Shown: positions 8,787 through 21,475 of the stretch, one piece after another
How positions within the stretch are numbered: position 1 is the first letter of the stretch
Layout of the letters: each line of letters begins with the position of its first letter
NCBI RefSeq assembly: GCF_041647995.1
Contig: NZ_JARRIB010000001.1
Span: 248,001 to 312,000, forward strand
Direction of reading: 5' to 3'
DNA from: Pyrococcus kukulkanii
Lineage (GTDB): Archaea > Methanobacteriota_B > Thermococci > Thermococcales > Thermococcaceae
DNA length: 64,000 nucleotides
The notes under the pieces: model-generated
The model's input: the letters and a program-made list of their open reading frames with translations, nothing else
Databases searched by the model: none
Told to the model about the DNA's origin: nothing
Program-made: the position numbers and the translations under genes

Positions 8787-9260
8787 ATGAAGTGGGCATT
8801 AGTGGTAATCCTCTCATTAGTATTTGTCGGTATGTTCTTAGGGGGGATGTTCAGCATAACCCAAAATCTTACCAATAAGGCTAGCGAGGTCACTAAAATA
8901 AGCGAGAGAGTTAACAAAATACAACTTAATATCTCACAGCAAAACTATACCATGCAGGAGAATGGAGGCTTGAACCTCACCAGAGGGGTATACAACGTTA
9001 CTGCAATAGACGAGGATCTAAAGAAGAAGCTTCTAGATCCAACCCAATGGTACGTCACTAACACTAGTTTAAGTTATGAATATGCGCAAAAGATATACAA
9101 CGAAACTCTTAAGATCGTAGAGAACTCTACAAAGCAATCGGAATCAATAATAGAAAGGTTCCTTGGAATATTTAGAGGAAACGAATCAAGGGAAATTAAA
9201 AACACACTTGATAAGTTAATAGAAAGAGTGGAGAACGTGACAAAGATGCTTAAGAGATAA
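8787..9260 (+). CDS. Unknown secreted/membrane-anchored protein rich in N-glycosylation sequons
   Basis: 157 residues of no family I recognise. Residues 1-24 form one membrane anchor or uncleaved signal, and the rest is a hydrophilic, probably helical, external domain. I count ten Asn-X-Ser/Thr sequons (for example NLT, NIS, NYT, NLT, NVT, NTS, NET, NST, NES, NVT), which is very dense. Archaeal AglB oligosaccharyltransferase would be able to glycosylate these. GGTGAGG sits just before the ATG. It converges on wecB with an 11-base overlap. The proximity to UDP-ManNAcA genes may be chance. Confidence 0.7.
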   Translation: MKWALVVILSLVFVGMFLGGMFSITQNLTNKASEVTKISERVNKIQLNISQQNYTMQENGGLNLTRGVYNVTAIDEDLKKKLLDPTQWYVTNTSLSYEYAQKIYNETLKIVENSTKQSESIIERFLGIFRGNESREIKNTLDKLIERVENVTKMLKR

Positions 9261-10386
9261 AGTTTGAAGAAGGGACTTTTAGCTTACCTTCCTCCCATAG
9301 AGCGAGTAGAATATTAACTATTCTCTCGCCTGCCTTTCCATCGCCAAATGGATTTCTTGCTGAAGCCATTTTTTGATAGAACTTCTCATCTTCAAGCAAC
9401 TTTCTAACGTACATTAGAGCTAACTCCTTTTCAACCCCGACCAATATATTCCCTCCGGCTTTCACTGTTTCCGGCCTTTCTGTATTATACCTAAGGGTTA
9501 AGCATGGTACCCCAAGGATTATTGCCTCTTCCTGTATCCCCCCAGAATCAGTCATTATTACCTTAGCATTCTTTTCTAACTTTAAAAAGTCAAGGTATCC
9601 TAAGGGTTTTGTCAATATTATATGCTCAGCTTTCTCAAGTTTTTCCCATAGTCCAAACTCCTTCAACTTTTTTTCGGCCCTTGGATGAACGGGATACACT
9701 GTAGTCAACGGAAGAGATAATAATATGTCAACTAATTTTGTGAGTCTGTCTCTGTTATCGACATTTTCCTTTCGGTGGGCTGTAACTAATATATATTCCT
9801 TTGGAGATAAGTCTAACTCCGACAAAATCTTGCTTTTCTTCTCAGCTATTTCAGAATTTTGAAGCACCGCATCAACGATCGTATTCCCGACGACATATAC
9901 ATGTCTTCTTATACCTTCCCGCTCTAAGTTTTCTTTAGCCTCAAGGGTAGGCGCAAAAAGAACCTCACTGGCATGGTCAGCTAGTATCCTGTTTATCTCC
10001 TCAGGCATTGTTCTATCGTGGCTCCTCAACCCCGCTTCTACATGAGCTACGGGAATTAATAACTTAACACTCGCCAACGCCCCCGCAAGCACGGTATTTG
10101 TGTCTCCCTGAACTATGCTAACGTCAGGTCTCTCATTAATGAGGACTTTCTCTATTTTTATCATGGCGAATCCCGTCTGTTCAGCCTGAGTGCCAGATCC
10201 AACCTCCAAGTGATAGTCTATTTCTGGGAGTTCCAATTCCTCTAAGAATATCTGGCTCATCTCGTAATCATAATGCTGACCAGTATGGATTAGCATAGGC
10301 TGAATTCCCTTATTTAAAAAAGCTCTTATCACTGGAGAAAGCTTGATTATCTCAGGCCGAGTCCCAAATATTATCGCTGGCCTCAA
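9250..10386 (-). CDS. wecB: UDP-N-acetylglucosamine 2-epimerase (non-hydrolysing)
   Basis: 378 residues, GT-B-like fold. Interconverts UDP-GlcNAc and UDP-ManNAc. Diagnostic motifs are FGTRPEIIKLSPVIRAF at the N-terminus, QGDTNTVLAGALAS, HVEAGLRSHDR, TAHRKENVDNR and MTDSGGIQEEA. Its start overlaps the stop of wecC by four bases, so the two steps to UDP-ManNAcA are made from one transcript. The product feeds archaeal surface glycans or N-glycans. Confidence 0.93.
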   Translation of the reverse strand: MRPAIIFGTRPEIIKLSPVIRAFLNKGIQPMLIHTGQHYDYEMSQIFLEELELPEIDYHLEVGSGTQAEQTGFAMIKIEKVLINERPDVSIVQGDTNTVLAGALASVKLLIPVAHVEAGLRSHDRTMPEEINRILADHASEVLFAPTLEAKENLEREGIRRHVYVVGNTIVDAVLQNSEIAEKKSKILSELDLSPKEYILVTAHRKENVDNRDRLTKLVDILLSLPLTTVYPVHPRAEKKLKEFGLWEKLEKAEHIILTKPLGYLDFLKLEKNAKVIMTDSGGIQEEAIILGVPCLTLRYNTERPETVKAGGNILVGVEKELALMYVRKLLEDEKFYQKMASARNPFGDGKAGERIVNILLALWEEGKLKVPSSNFIS

Positions 10387-11639
10387 ACGTCACCCCTCCC
10401 TATTCCTTTAAACAAAAATCCCCTTGGAGGCCGGTCTATGATACCCCTCCCGTCAATCAAGACTTTAGTTCTCATTAGTTTTCCTATCTTGTCCCAATCA
10501 AGCTCCTTAAATTCCCTATGATCCGTTGCTATTATTATCGCGTCAGACCCCATTATGGCATCTTCCAAGTTATCATGAGTCCCTGGAACATAGGGATCAT
10601 AAGTTCTAACCTCTAGCACTTTTCCTCCTAGAAGCTCCTTCAGTTTTAAAGCCGGGGAGTTTCTAGTATCGTCTGTGTCTCCCTTATAGGCCAATCCAAG
10701 GATAGTAACAATTGAGGTTGCCGGATCGATGTTTAATTGTTCAAAAGCTTCAAATAACAATGCCAACGCTATTTTGGGCATTCCTTCATTTATCCTTCTA
10801 GCAAGCCTTATTAAACCAAAGTCTCTTTCTGCATTTGATAATAATAAATATGGATCCTTGGGTAAACAGTGACCTCCAACTCCAATCCCGGGAATATGGA
10901 TGTTAACCCTTGGGTGTGTATTCGCTAATCTTATTGCCTCAAAGACATTAACTCCATATTGTTGAGCCAAGTATGCAAATTCATTAGCTAGGGCTATATT
11001 AACGTCCCTAAATGTATTTTCCATAAGCTTGACCATTTCAGCGGTAGTTGCATCTGTTATGTGAATTTCTCCTTTAACGAACGATCTGTATAGCCTCTCA
11101 GCTAAGATTGCACTCTTGGAACTGACTCCTCCAATTATCCTTGAGTTATATACCAGCTCTCGGAATATTCTCCCAGGCATTACGCGTTCTGGAGCATGGG
11201 CAACATAAAAGTCAATCCCCTCCCTCATTCCAGTCAAAGTCTCAAGTAACCTTGCCATCTTGACTGTTGTTCCTGGGGGCACTGTGCTCTCAATGACCAC
11301 TAGGGCCCCTCTATCCATAACTTCGGCTATTGTCCTAATTGCATTCTCCACGTAACTTAGATCCGGCTTGTCTCCCACTAAAGGCGTCTGAACACAAACT
11401 ATAAATGCATCCATCCCCCTCAAATCTTCTGGCCTAGTGGTTGCATGAAATCTTTCCTCTGCCATAACAGCTTTGAGCCTTTCGTTAATTTCTGGCTCTA
11501 TTATGTGAGCATTTCCAGAGTTTATCTTTCTCACAACATCTTCTCTTATTTCAAGTCCCACAACTTGGTGACCAGATGAAGCAAACATGATTGCCGTGGG
11601 TAGACCTATATAGCCAAGGCCTATAACTCCAATTCTCAT
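10383..11639 (-). CDS. wecC: UDP-N-acetyl-D-mannosamine dehydrogenase
   Basis: 418 residues of the UDP-glucose/GDP-mannose dehydrogenase family. The NAD-binding motif GVIGLGYIGLPTAIMFASSG opens the protein; the catalytic cysteine is in GVGGHCLPKDPYL; LGLAYKGDTDDTRNSPAL marks the C-terminal domain. It oxidises UDP-ManNAc from WecB to UDP-ManNAcA with two NAD+. First gene of a two-gene leftward operon; a TATA-like TTTAA (complement within 11674-11686) lies at a suitable distance upstream. Confidence 0.92.
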   Translation of the reverse strand: MRIGVIGLGYIGLPTAIMFASSGHQVVGLEIREDVVRKINSGNAHIIEPEINERLKAVMAEERFHATTRPEDLRGMDAFIVCVQTPLVGDKPDLSYVENAIRTIAEVMDRGALVVIESTVPPGTTVKMARLLETLTGMREGIDFYVAHAPERVMPGRIFRELVYNSRIIGGVSSKSAILAERLYRSFVKGEIHITDATTAEMVKLMENTFRDVNIALANEFAYLAQQYGVNVFEAIRLANTHPRVNIHIPGIGVGGHCLPKDPYLLLSNAERDFGLIRLARRINEGMPKIALALLFEAFEQLNIDPATSIVTILGLAYKGDTDDTRNSPALKLKELLGGKVLEVRTYDPYVPGTHDNLEDAIMGSDAIIIATDHREFKELDWDKIGKLMRTKVLIDGRGIIDRPPRGFLFKGIGRGDV

Positions 11640-11900
11640 TACCCCCTCACCACCCTCTGGGATATCTAAGGAAGGAATTTAAGGGTTCCTAACTGTAGAT
11701 TCTTTTGGAATAAAACATTCACGGAAACAGGCTGATATTAAAATCAGGGGAAATAGAGCAACAATTACCCTAAACTAATTATTATGTCAAGATTTAACGC
11801 TTAAGAAATCGTGAGAAAGGTTTACAAATCATCAAAGAAAGCTATCTTCGAAAAACCCTTATAACGAGCATTGTAGGGATTTAGAATAGGTGCCAAATGT
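11640..11900. promoter_or_regulatory. Divergent intergenic region between wecC and the DUF354 gene
   Basis: 261 bases without a gene. A leftward TATA-like element (complement of GGAATTTAAGGG, about 11674) serves wecC, and CCCTTATAACG (about 11857-11867) fits a box for the rightward gene, about 35 bases before its ATG. A short inverted repeat CTGAT-ATTAAA-ATCAG lies at 11732-11747; its role is unknown. I found no C/D box RNA or tRNA here. Confidence 0.45.
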
Positions 11901-13013
11901 ATGAAGGTGTGGATAGACATAACAAATTCACCTCATGCTCACTTCTTCAAAGGGGTGATTAAGGAACTTGAAGCGAGGGGATTTGAAATCTTAGTAACTA
12001 CGCGTGAATTCGATGGATTAACAAGTGTCCTTGATATGTTGGGGATAGATTACATTTCCGTGGGAAAGCACGGAGGAGCAACATTAGAGGGAAAGCTACT
12101 GGCAAGTACGGAGAGGGTGTACAAGCTCTCCAAGCTCATTATAGAAGAGAAACCTGACATCGCATTATATAAAAATAATCCAGAAGCTCCCAGGATAGCT
12201 TTTGGATTAAAAATACCCTCCATAGGGTTTGTAGACAATGAAACTGCCACACCCCAGAATAAGCTAATGTTTCCTTTTACTACCAGGTTGATATATCCAA
12301 GCGTGATAGATGTTTATGAACTATTGAAATGCGGAGCAAACCCAAATTCCCTTAGAGGCATCGAAGGAATAGCTGAAATAGCTAATGTCTATGGGTTTAC
12401 GCCAAATAAGAGTGTCCTGAAAGAATTAGGGCTTAAAGAGTACTCATATATAGTTATGCGGCCAGAGCCAATAAAGGCTAACTACTTTAACGGAGATAAA
12501 GAGAGGAGCATACTTGAAGATATAATACCTCTGCTCCCCGACATGCCTATAGTCTTATTCCCCAGAACTGAAGAGCAGAAGAAGGTATTTGAAAGATTCG
12601 AGAATGTAATAATACCCGAAAATGTTGTTGACACGCTAACCCTCCTGTTCTATGCAAAATTAATGATTGGGGCCGGCGGAACTATGAATAGGGAGGCTCT
12701 CGCCTTAGGAACCCCAGCAATCTCAACATATCCAGGGAGATTACTAGCAGTTACTAAGTGGTTAATAGAACTCGGAGTTAAATTCCATTCTACAAATCCA
12801 GTAGAGGTAGCAACGAAGGCTTGGGAAATTATACGGAAGAATAACATATACAGGAAGCACATCAGAATGATCATGAGCTCAATGGAAAACCCAGTTGATG
12901 TTATAGTTGAAGAAGTAGAAAGGCTATCCTATTCCAGCAATCTTAGGGGTTATGAAGGCCTCTACAAGCGCAGCTACGAAGAGAAGGAGTATAGCCACGA
13001 ACAAAAGCTTTAA
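11901..13013 (+). CDS. DUF354 family protein, GT-B-like
   Basis: 370 residues, COG1817/DUF354. MKVWIDITNSPHAHFFKGVI at the N-terminus and GAGGTMNREALALGTPAIS (about residues 254-272) are the family hallmarks; the fold is related to GT-B glycosyltransferases and UDP-GlcNAc epimerase. No reaction is established, but the WecB/WecC neighbours suggest a glycan role. The last 30 residues are encoded antisense to the 3' end of the next gene (90-base overlap) and look like an added tail rather than part of the conserved domain. Confidence 0.85.
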   Translation: MKVWIDITNSPHAHFFKGVIKELEARGFEILVTTREFDGLTSVLDMLGIDYISVGKHGGATLEGKLLASTERVYKLSKLIIEEKPDIALYKNNPEAPRIAFGLKIPSIGFVDNETATPQNKLMFPFTTRLIYPSVIDVYELLKCGANPNSLRGIEGIAEIANVYGFTPNKSVLKELGLKEYSYIVMRPEPIKANYFNGDKERSILEDIIPLLPDMPIVLFPRTEEQKKVFERFENVIIPENVVDTLTLLFYAKLMIGAGGTMNREALALGTPAISTYPGRLLAVTKWLIELGVKFHSTNPVEVATKAWEIIRKNNIYRKHIRMIMSSMENPVDVIVEEVERLSYSSNLRGYEGLYKRSYEEKEYSHEQKL

Positions 13014-13481
13014 CATCTCCTTAAATCCTCTCTTAAATCTCTCAGAGAAATCACCTTCTCCAAGAACTAATTCTGCAAACCAATTCATTCCCCCGACACC
13101 CGCAATTACTAAGGCAGGAACTTCAAGAATCCCGTGAGGAACTATTGCCAATATGACTTTCCTTAATGGTTCTCCCATACTTGAGACATGGTACCCAACT
13201 ATCCCCACAACAGCACCATTAAAGAGTAAGATAAGTGGGGGGAGTATTCCAAAAACAAGGCCACCAAAGGCCATTATTATGGCAACCCTTGTATTATTCA
13301 AGAAGATTAAGAGAAACAAACTGAATCCACTAGGAAGTCTTCCCTCCCCAAAGACTTCCCTAAGAAATTTAAAAAGATACTCAGCTGCGGAAGGGTTCAT
13401 TTTCGCTATGATAACACCTACGAATACTCCTAAAAAGAAAGTGCCTAACAAGAATGTAAAGAACTTTAATTTCCTTCCCAT
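12924..13481 (-). CDS. SpoIIM/DUF95-like integral membrane protein
   Basis: 185 residues with about five hydrophobic segments (around residues 7-27, 55-75, 80-105, 110-135, 158-178). The central sequence LIFLNNTRVAIIMAFGGLVFGILP and the motif IVPHGILEVPALVIAG place it in the stage II sporulation protein M-related family (COG1300), which is widespread in non-sporulating prokaryotes and is thought to affect membrane shape or transport. The ATG overlaps the preceding gene's end by 16 bases, with GGAGGAATGTAA as the ribosome site. Function in archaea is not known. Confidence 0.85.
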   Translation of the reverse strand: MGRKLKFFTFLLGTFFLGVFVGVIIAKMNPSAAEYLFKFLREVFGEGRLPSGFSLFLLIFLNNTRVAIIMAFGGLVFGILPPLILLFNGAVVGIVGYHVSSMGEPLRKVILAIVPHGILEVPALVIAGVGGMNWFAELVLGEGDFSERFKRGFKEMLKLLFVAILLLFVAALVEAFITPKIAGIG

Positions 13482-13813
13482 TTACATTCCTCCAAAGCTT
13501 TTCTAAGGGCTATTTTAAAGTCTTCAACGTTTAGATAAGGCATCTCAACATCGTGTCTTACTGAAAAGAAATCTTCTATTGTGGCCTCAAGACTCTCAAG
13601 CCTTTTTCCTACTAAATGTTTTTCAAGTTCTTCAATGATGTCCTCCGGATATATAAAGAAATCTCCACTTATTACAATGTTTTTAACTATTCCATGCTCT
13701 TCTTCAATTTCCATCCTTATTAATCCCTTCTTAGCCTTGTGCTCGCCAACCAACTTCATGAATTCCCCCGAGATAACATCCCCCCATACTCTCAAAAGCC
13801 TTTTGTCACCCAT
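13466..13813 (-). CDS. Lipoate-protein ligase C-terminal-domain protein (LplB-like)
   Basis: About 115 residues. The pattern IRMEIEEEHGIVKNIVISGD, then FFIYPEDIIEELEKHLVGK, matches the small accessory domain of lipoate-protein ligase A, which many archaea encode as a separate subunit needed for lipoate adenylation. The catalytic LplA partner is not in this window. I prefer ATG 13813 over the upstream ATG 13852 because a TATA-like sequence (complement of about 13844-13856, TATTTGTATACA) sits where a promoter for 13813 would be. It is followed by the SpoIIM-like gene with a 16-base overlap. Confidence 0.72.
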   Translation of the reverse strand: MGDKRLLRVWGDVISGEFMKLVGEHKAKKGLIRMEIEEEHGIVKNIVISGDFFIYPEDIIEELEKHLVGKRLESLEATIEDFFSVRHDVEMPYLNVEDFKIALRKALEECKWEGN

Positions 13814-13926
13814 AGTTTTTCTTCTAACAAGCAGATGTATCCATGTATACAAATATTACAGTGAAGAACAAAAAGTTAAGGAACGACTTTTAAATACATG
13901 AAATTAAGGTAAAGTGAGGGATATCC

Positions 13927-16836
<2,910 letters not shown>

Positions 16837-16840
<4 letters not shown>

Positions 16841-17838
16841 TTTATGACCTCCTCTATCCTCAATCCTTCCCTGCTGATCTCTGTTATCATCGGGGTTCCT
16901 CCTGCTATCGTGATTGCAGTTGCAACTTCTCGTTGCTTTCCTGGGGCCAGAGCGTACATACATCCCCCTCCTCCCGCCCCGGTTATCTTGGCACCAAGCG
17001 CCCCAGCGGTTCTTGCTGCATAAACGAGCTCACTGAGCTTTTTAGTTGAAACTCCCAAGGCATCCAGAAGGCCGTGATTTATGTTCATTAGTTCCCCAAG
17101 CTTAGCGAACTTCTCCTCCTCATCGAGTTCCGATATTATTATATCCCTCGCTTTCTCCACTAGCTTTCCCATCGCGTTAAGTATTGGAACTATTAACTCA
17201 GGCATACTCTCGTATCTTCTCCTCACCATTGCCACTAACTCCTTGGTTGAGCCACTTGAGCCTGTGTATCCAACGACTATTGGTAGCTCCATGAAAGGAA
17301 GATGCTTAAAATTGCCCTTTTCGTAATACAAGAAACCGCCCATGGCGGAAACCGTTGGGTCAATGCCGCTCGAAGCCCCCTGAACTAAGAGCTCAACTTT
17401 GTGGCCTAACCTGGCCACTTCTTCCCGCGTGAGTTCCAAACCTAAAAGCTTTGAAACTGCACCAATAGTTGCCACGGCAACGGCCGCTGAAGAGCCTAAA
17501 CCGGCACCAACGGGAATTTGGGAGGTTATCGAAACATTAATCCCCTTCCTAACTCCAGCTTCCTCCATGGCCAATTCTATCGCCTGCCTCACATAGCTGA
17601 GGACTTCGGCGGCTTTACCGTAATCGCTCTCGAAGTATATCTCGTTCTCCGAGAAAGAGACAGTAAGCCCAGGGACCTTAATGTCATGGGCCTCTATCCT
17701 TATTCTATCATCCCTCCTCAGCTCGGCCTCAACGTACGTCCTTAAATTTATAGCTGCGGCTATCGCGGGCTTCCCGTAGACGACACTGTGCTCGCCAAAC
17801 AAGATTATTTTAGCGGGAGCCGAGACCAGAACCCTCAA
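16837..17838 (-). CDS. mvk: Mevalonate kinase
   Basis: 333 residues, GHMP kinase family. [19 protein letters not shown] opens the protein; the ATP loop is [15 protein letters not shown]; the C-terminal motif is [14 protein letters not shown]. Phosphorylates mevalonate for isoprenoid lipid synthesis. It overlaps the isopentenyl phosphate kinase start by four bases and follows the MEMO gene with a five-base gap, so three genes read as one leftward operon. Confidence 0.95.
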
Positions 17839-17843
17839 CTCCC

Positions 17844-18719
17844 TTACCTCCTCATAACTATGCTAGCGTAGCCAACTATTGCATCTGTGCTCCTGCTAAC
17901 TTCAAAGCTAGTGGTATAGTGGAGTAGCTCAGCCTCAACTGCATCCATCAGCTTTGAGTACACTATTCCAACCCCAACTCCCCCAGGGCCGCACATGGTG
18001 TGATTCATGGCCCTAATCTCCTCGAACATCCCCTTAACGTCAAAGTCGAGGATTCTCCTTATGACTCTCATGTCCCATTCTTTGACCATGTTTGGTAGCT
18101 CTTCGGCCCTCCCAGTGAAGGGAACGTAGCCGTAGAAGTAGCCGTAGTGCATGAAGTCTGTGGAGGCTATTACAATAACATCCCTTCCTAAGGACTGAGA
18201 TGCTTCATAAACGGCCTTACCTAGGGTTTCCGCAATATCCTCATCCTGAATTCCCAAAGTTATGGGGACTATAGTGAAATCCTTCCCAGCCAAATCCGCA
18301 AGGTACTGGATGAAGGGTAGCTGAACTTCAATCGAATGCTCATAGCGGTGGGCCAGATCATCAAGATCCGCAATGTTTGAGAGTTCAACGATGGCCTTTG
18401 CCATCTCATCGTCCACCTTAACCCTCCCTAGGGGGGTCTCCCACTCTCCTTCAGGGTAAACTGCTATCGGAGAGCCCATACCCGTATGGTTCGGCCCCAG
18501 GATTACGAAAGTCTCCGGAAGGCCATCCTCATATATGGCCTTGTACGTTCTCGAAGCAGTATAGCCTGAAAAAACATAGCCAGCGTGAGGGACAACCCCT
18601 GCGGTGATCCTTCTCTTGCTTCCCTCCTCGCCGAGATCGCTGAAGAACCTCTCAAGCATCTCTGTTAACTCGTCACCTGTAGGGTAAAATTGGCCGGCTA
18701 CAGCTGGATACCTTATCAT
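17844..18719 (-). CDS. MEMO1 family protein
   Basis: About 291 residues, MEMO/AMMECR-associated family (COG1355) with a fold related to class III extradiol dioxygenases. [12 protein letters not shown] at the start, [38 protein letters not shown] and [11 protein letters not shown] are intact, including the His/His/Cys set that binds metal in the human homologue. The archaeal role is unknown, but the gene commonly sits next to mevalonate pathway genes, as here. I start at ATG 18719; the GTGGTGAGG before it supplies the ribosome site. Confidence 0.9.
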   Translation of the reverse strand: MIRYPAVAGQFYPTGDELTEMLERFFSDLGEEGSKRRITAGVVPHAGYVFSGYTASRTYKAIYEDGLPETFVILGPNHTGMGSPIAVYPEGEWETPLGRVKVDDEMAKAIVELSNIADLDDLAHRYEHSIEVQLPFIQYLADLAGKDFTIVPITLGIQDEDIAETLGKAVYEASQSLGRDVIVIASTDFMHYGYFYGYVPFTGRAEELPNMVKEWDMRVIRRILDFDVKGMFEEIRAMNHTMCGPGGVGVGIVYSKLMDAVEAELLHYTTSFEVSRSTDAIVGYASIVMRR

Positions 18720-18760
18720 CCTCACCACCAGAAAATGCTTAGAAGAGGAGGTTTATAGAA

Positions 18761-19798
18761 TTACCTCTTAACGCCAGTTAAGAGTATTAAAGAATTCTCC
18801 GCCGCAATACCCTCCTCCTTAGCCTTCCAGTATCCCGCAAGAGCAGTAGCTGATGTTTCCTCGACTAAAAGCCCTCTCATCTTAAGCCAGTGATATGCTG
18901 CTAGAGTATCATCTTCCCCAACACTTATACAATAACCCCCAGTTTCTTTAAGAGCCCTTCTCATTTCCTCAAGCCTTGGAGGGTTTGGAATTGCTATTCC
19001 ATCGGCAAGCTTATTAATCCTGGGCGATCTTGGACAGAGGCTCTCGAAGCCCTCCGCCTGAACTGCAATGAGTTTTGGGAGCCTGTCTATCTCTCCCATC
19101 TCCATAAGCTCCTTAAATCCTTTCCATACTCCCAGGAAGGCCGTTCCACTTCCAGTTGGTATGAAGATTTCCTCAGGAACCCCAATTTCCTCGTATATTT
19201 CAAAAGCTATAGTCTTAGTACCTTCAATGAAGTAGGGATTTAGCCAGTGGCTCACATAGGGAATTCCCGTGGCCTTAGAGAATTCAACTGCGCTCTCATG
19301 AACCTCCATTCTGTCACCTTCAACGAAGTGAACTTTCGCGTTTAGATTCATCAAGGCTGAAATTTTCCCAGGCTTTGCATCATAGGAAAGGAATATGTGA
19401 GCCTTAATCCCAGAGATCATAGAGTAAAATGCCAAGCTAAGTGCGGCATTCCCAGAACTGTCTAGGACTACCTCACCTATTCCTTCCTCTTTGAGCTTCG
19501 CTATTGTAACGAAGGTCCCCCTGTCTTTGAATGAACCTGTGGGGTGGAGGTAATCCAGCTTAAATTTTATTCCTTCAATTTCAACAACTGGAGTTATAAT
19601 TGGCGGTATTTTGGGCAAGAAACTAACATCAACTGGAAGGTATTTTAAGTACCTTCTAATATCAAAGAATCTAGAATCTGGAAGAAATGCATTATACTTC
19701 CTTTCAACGAACAACGTTCCCCCACACTCACACTGCAGAAGAAATTTTTCCTCAAATTTTCTCCCGCACTTAGTACAGACAAGCAATTTCAACACCAA
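18761..19798 (-). CDS. thrC: Threonine synthase-like PLP enzyme
   Basis: About 345 residues, fold type II PLP family. An N-terminal zinc ribbon (CTKCGRKF then CECGG) precedes the catalytic region, with the Schiff-base lysine in HPTGSFKDRGTF, the asparagine loop SSGNAALSLAFY and the phosphate-binding glycines PTGSGTAFLGV. Threonine synthase turns O-phosphohomoserine into threonine; close relatives make cysteate or act on other substrates, so the reaction is probable rather than sure. The first codon is unclear (TTG 19798, GTG 19795 or TTG 19792). Located 22 bases after rpsB, same strand. Confidence 0.8.
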   Translation of the reverse strand: MVLKLLVCTKCGRKFEEKFLLQCECGGTLFVERKYNAFLPDSRFFDIRRYLKYLPVDVSFLPKIPPIITPVVEIEGIKFKLDYLHPTGSFKDRGTFVTIAKLKEEGIGEVVLDSSGNAALSLAFYSMISGIKAHIFLSYDAKPGKISALMNLNAKVHFVEGDRMEVHESAVEFSKATGIPYVSHWLNPYFIEGTKTIAFEIYEEIGVPEEIFIPTGSGTAFLGVWKGFKELMEMGEIDRLPKLIAVQAEGFESLCPRSPRINKLADGIAIPNPPRLEEMRRALKETGGYCISVGEDDTLAAYHWLKMRGLLVEETSATALAGYWKAKEEGIAAENSLILLTGVKR

Positions 19799-19820
19799 GA
19801 ATAGAATAATAGAGAGGGAG

Positions 19821-20429
19821 TCATCTCCTGACTATCTTCATCTCAAACTCCTCAACTGGCACTTTAAAGTCTTCTCTGCTCTGTATCTCCCCCCTGTTGT
19901 AGAGTATCTCCCTGGCTAGGATCCAGTATATTAAAGCCAAGGCCTTTCTACCCTTGTTGTTTGTTGGTATTGCAAGATCAACATAGCTCAGGAGGTTCTC
20001 AGTATCAACGAGGGCAACTATTGGAATGCCAACCTCTACGGCCTCTTTCATTGCCTGGTGATCTGCTCTGGGATCTGTAATAATTATCACATCGGGCTCA
20101 AAGAAGTTCTTTACTGCAGGATTTGTCATTGTCCCAGGGAGAAATCTTCCGGGCATTGCCCTAGCTCCTGTAACCTCCCCGAACTTCTTCACGGGCTTCT
20201 GGCCATAAAGCCTAACGCTTACTGCAAGTATGCTCTGGGGCTCGAACTTTGCCAAGAATTTGCCCGCTACTTTAAGCCTCTCATCAGTCTTCCTAACATC
20301 AAGGACGTAGAGGCCGTCCTGTCTGACTCTGTAGATGAACTTTTTCATGTCCTTGGTTTTCTGCTGTGTCCCTATATGGACTCCAGCTGCTAGATATTGG
20401 TCAAGTGGAACGAGATACTCATCAGCCAT
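19821..20429 (-). CDS. rpsB: 30S ribosomal protein S2
   Basis: About 202 residues, archaeal S2 (Sa). [40 protein letters not shown] and [11 protein letters not shown] are family-specific, and [20 protein letters not shown] follows. Binds the head-body junction of the small subunit. ATG 20429 has AGGAGGTGG six bases upstream, better than the TTG at 20435. Last of the RNAP/ribosomal run, directly after the enolase-like gene. Confidence 0.96.
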   Translation of the reverse strand: MADEYLVPLDQYLAAGVHIGTQQKTKDMKKFIYRVRQDGLYVLDVRKTDERLKVAGKFLAKFEPQSILAVSVRLYGQKPVKKFGEVTGARAMPGRFLPGTMTNPAVKNFFEPDVIIITDPRADHQAMKEAVEVGIPIVALVDTENLLSYVDLAIPTNNKGRKALALIYWILAREILYNRGEIQSREDFKVPVEEFEMKIVRR

Positions 20430-20443
20430 CTCCAACCACCTCC

Positions 20444-21469
20444 TTACTCTTCAAACGTTATTATCCTACCCCTTTCACCCAACTCTTCAGCTATCCTATT
20501 CAGCTCGTTAATTTTCTCGACTGAGTTCCAATTTATTAACATAGCCGGGCACCTAAGGCCCAGCGCCACGTGAGGGAGAGTTTCATCAGCCGGCTCGTAC
20601 TTAGCCTCAGCCAAAATTGGGGTTATTTTTTCGGCCTTCACATCGTTCACGAAGTTATACAAGTCGGTGAGCGTTCCAAGGTTTATAGGTTTTATTGATA
20701 GTGCGTTGTAATACCTCCTATCCAATATGTTCTTGGTTCTGAAGAGATATTCTCCATCTATAAATACTCCATGAGTGCCCGCTATAAGCTCAAGGAAGAG
20801 TTCTGGCTCTCCTATGGGTTTTATGTACGCTATGTTATTGTCTTCCACTAAGTTAAGAACCGATTCTATGTCCATTTCTTTTTTCATCGTAATTCCAAGG
20901 GCTACCTCAAGACCAAGCTCCATCCCCACTTCCTCAGAAGCCTTGGAAAGTGATTCCAAGCTCAGCTCCGAGGATTTCTCCAATATCTTGCTTATTGCGT
21001 CAATTATATCCGTGACCTCGAGGAGATCTCTAACAATCAAATGATATTCAAACTTCTCATCCCCAGCGAACGTAAGTATTGGAACTGGGAGTTCTGTTGT
21101 GAATGTGCCTCCAATGTACGAGTATAGGGAGAGGTCCCTAGAGCTTGCAGCGGCTTTTGCTATAGCAACAGAAACCGCTAAGGCCGTATTTGCCCCTATA
21201 TGGCTTAGGTCGTCAGTTCCATCAATTTCCCATAGGTAGCTGTCAATAAGTTCCTGTTCAACGGCGTCAAAGCCAATGAGCTCAGGCCCAATTATTTCGT
21301 CAACTTCACTCACAGCCCTTCTCGCCTCGGCAATGTGAAGAAGAGGGTTTTCTTCAATAGGAGAAGCAAACCTACCAAAACCGTCATCGGTTACAACATC
21401 TACTTCAACCGAATACTTTCCCCCTCTCAATACTATAACCCTTCCTATAACGTTCTGTATGACGCTCAT
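20444..21469 (-). CDS. Enolase-like protein, probably catalytically inactive
   Basis: 341 residues, about 90 shorter than true archaeal enolase. The order of enolase features is recognisable: [48 protein letters not shown] where enolase has GDDLFVTN, and [13 protein letters not shown] where enolase has the KPNQIGTLTE lysine. The SHRSGE active-site loop is replaced by AEAKYEPAD and the metal ligands look altered, so 2-phosphoglycerate dehydration seems unlikely. Its fixed place between rpsB and rpoK in Pyrococcus suggests a role tied to ribosome or RNA polymerase, which is inference. Confidence 0.85.
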   Translation of the reverse strand: MSVIQNVIGRVIVLRGGKYSVEVDVVTDDGFGRFASPIEENPLLHIAEARRAVSEVDEIIGPELIGFDAVEQELIDSYLWEIDGTDDLSHIGANTALAVSVAIAKAAASSRDLSLYSYIGGTFTTELPVPILTFAGDEKFEYHLIVRDLLEVTDIIDAISKILEKSSELSLESLSKASEEVGMELGLEVALGITMKKEMDIESVLNLVEDNNIAYIKPIGEPELFLELIAGTHGVFIDGEYLFRTKNILDRRYYNALSIKPINLGTLTDLYNFVNDVKAEKITPILAEAKYEPADETLPHVALGLRCPAMLINWNSVEKINELNRIAEELGERGRIITFEE

Positions 21470-21475
21470 CCCGCA

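Noticed and set aside
16841-16963. A 41-codon N-terminal extension of isopentenyl phosphate kinase.
   Set aside because: It is antisense-free overlap with mevalonate kinase in another frame, without family similarity, and the ribosome site lies at 16840.
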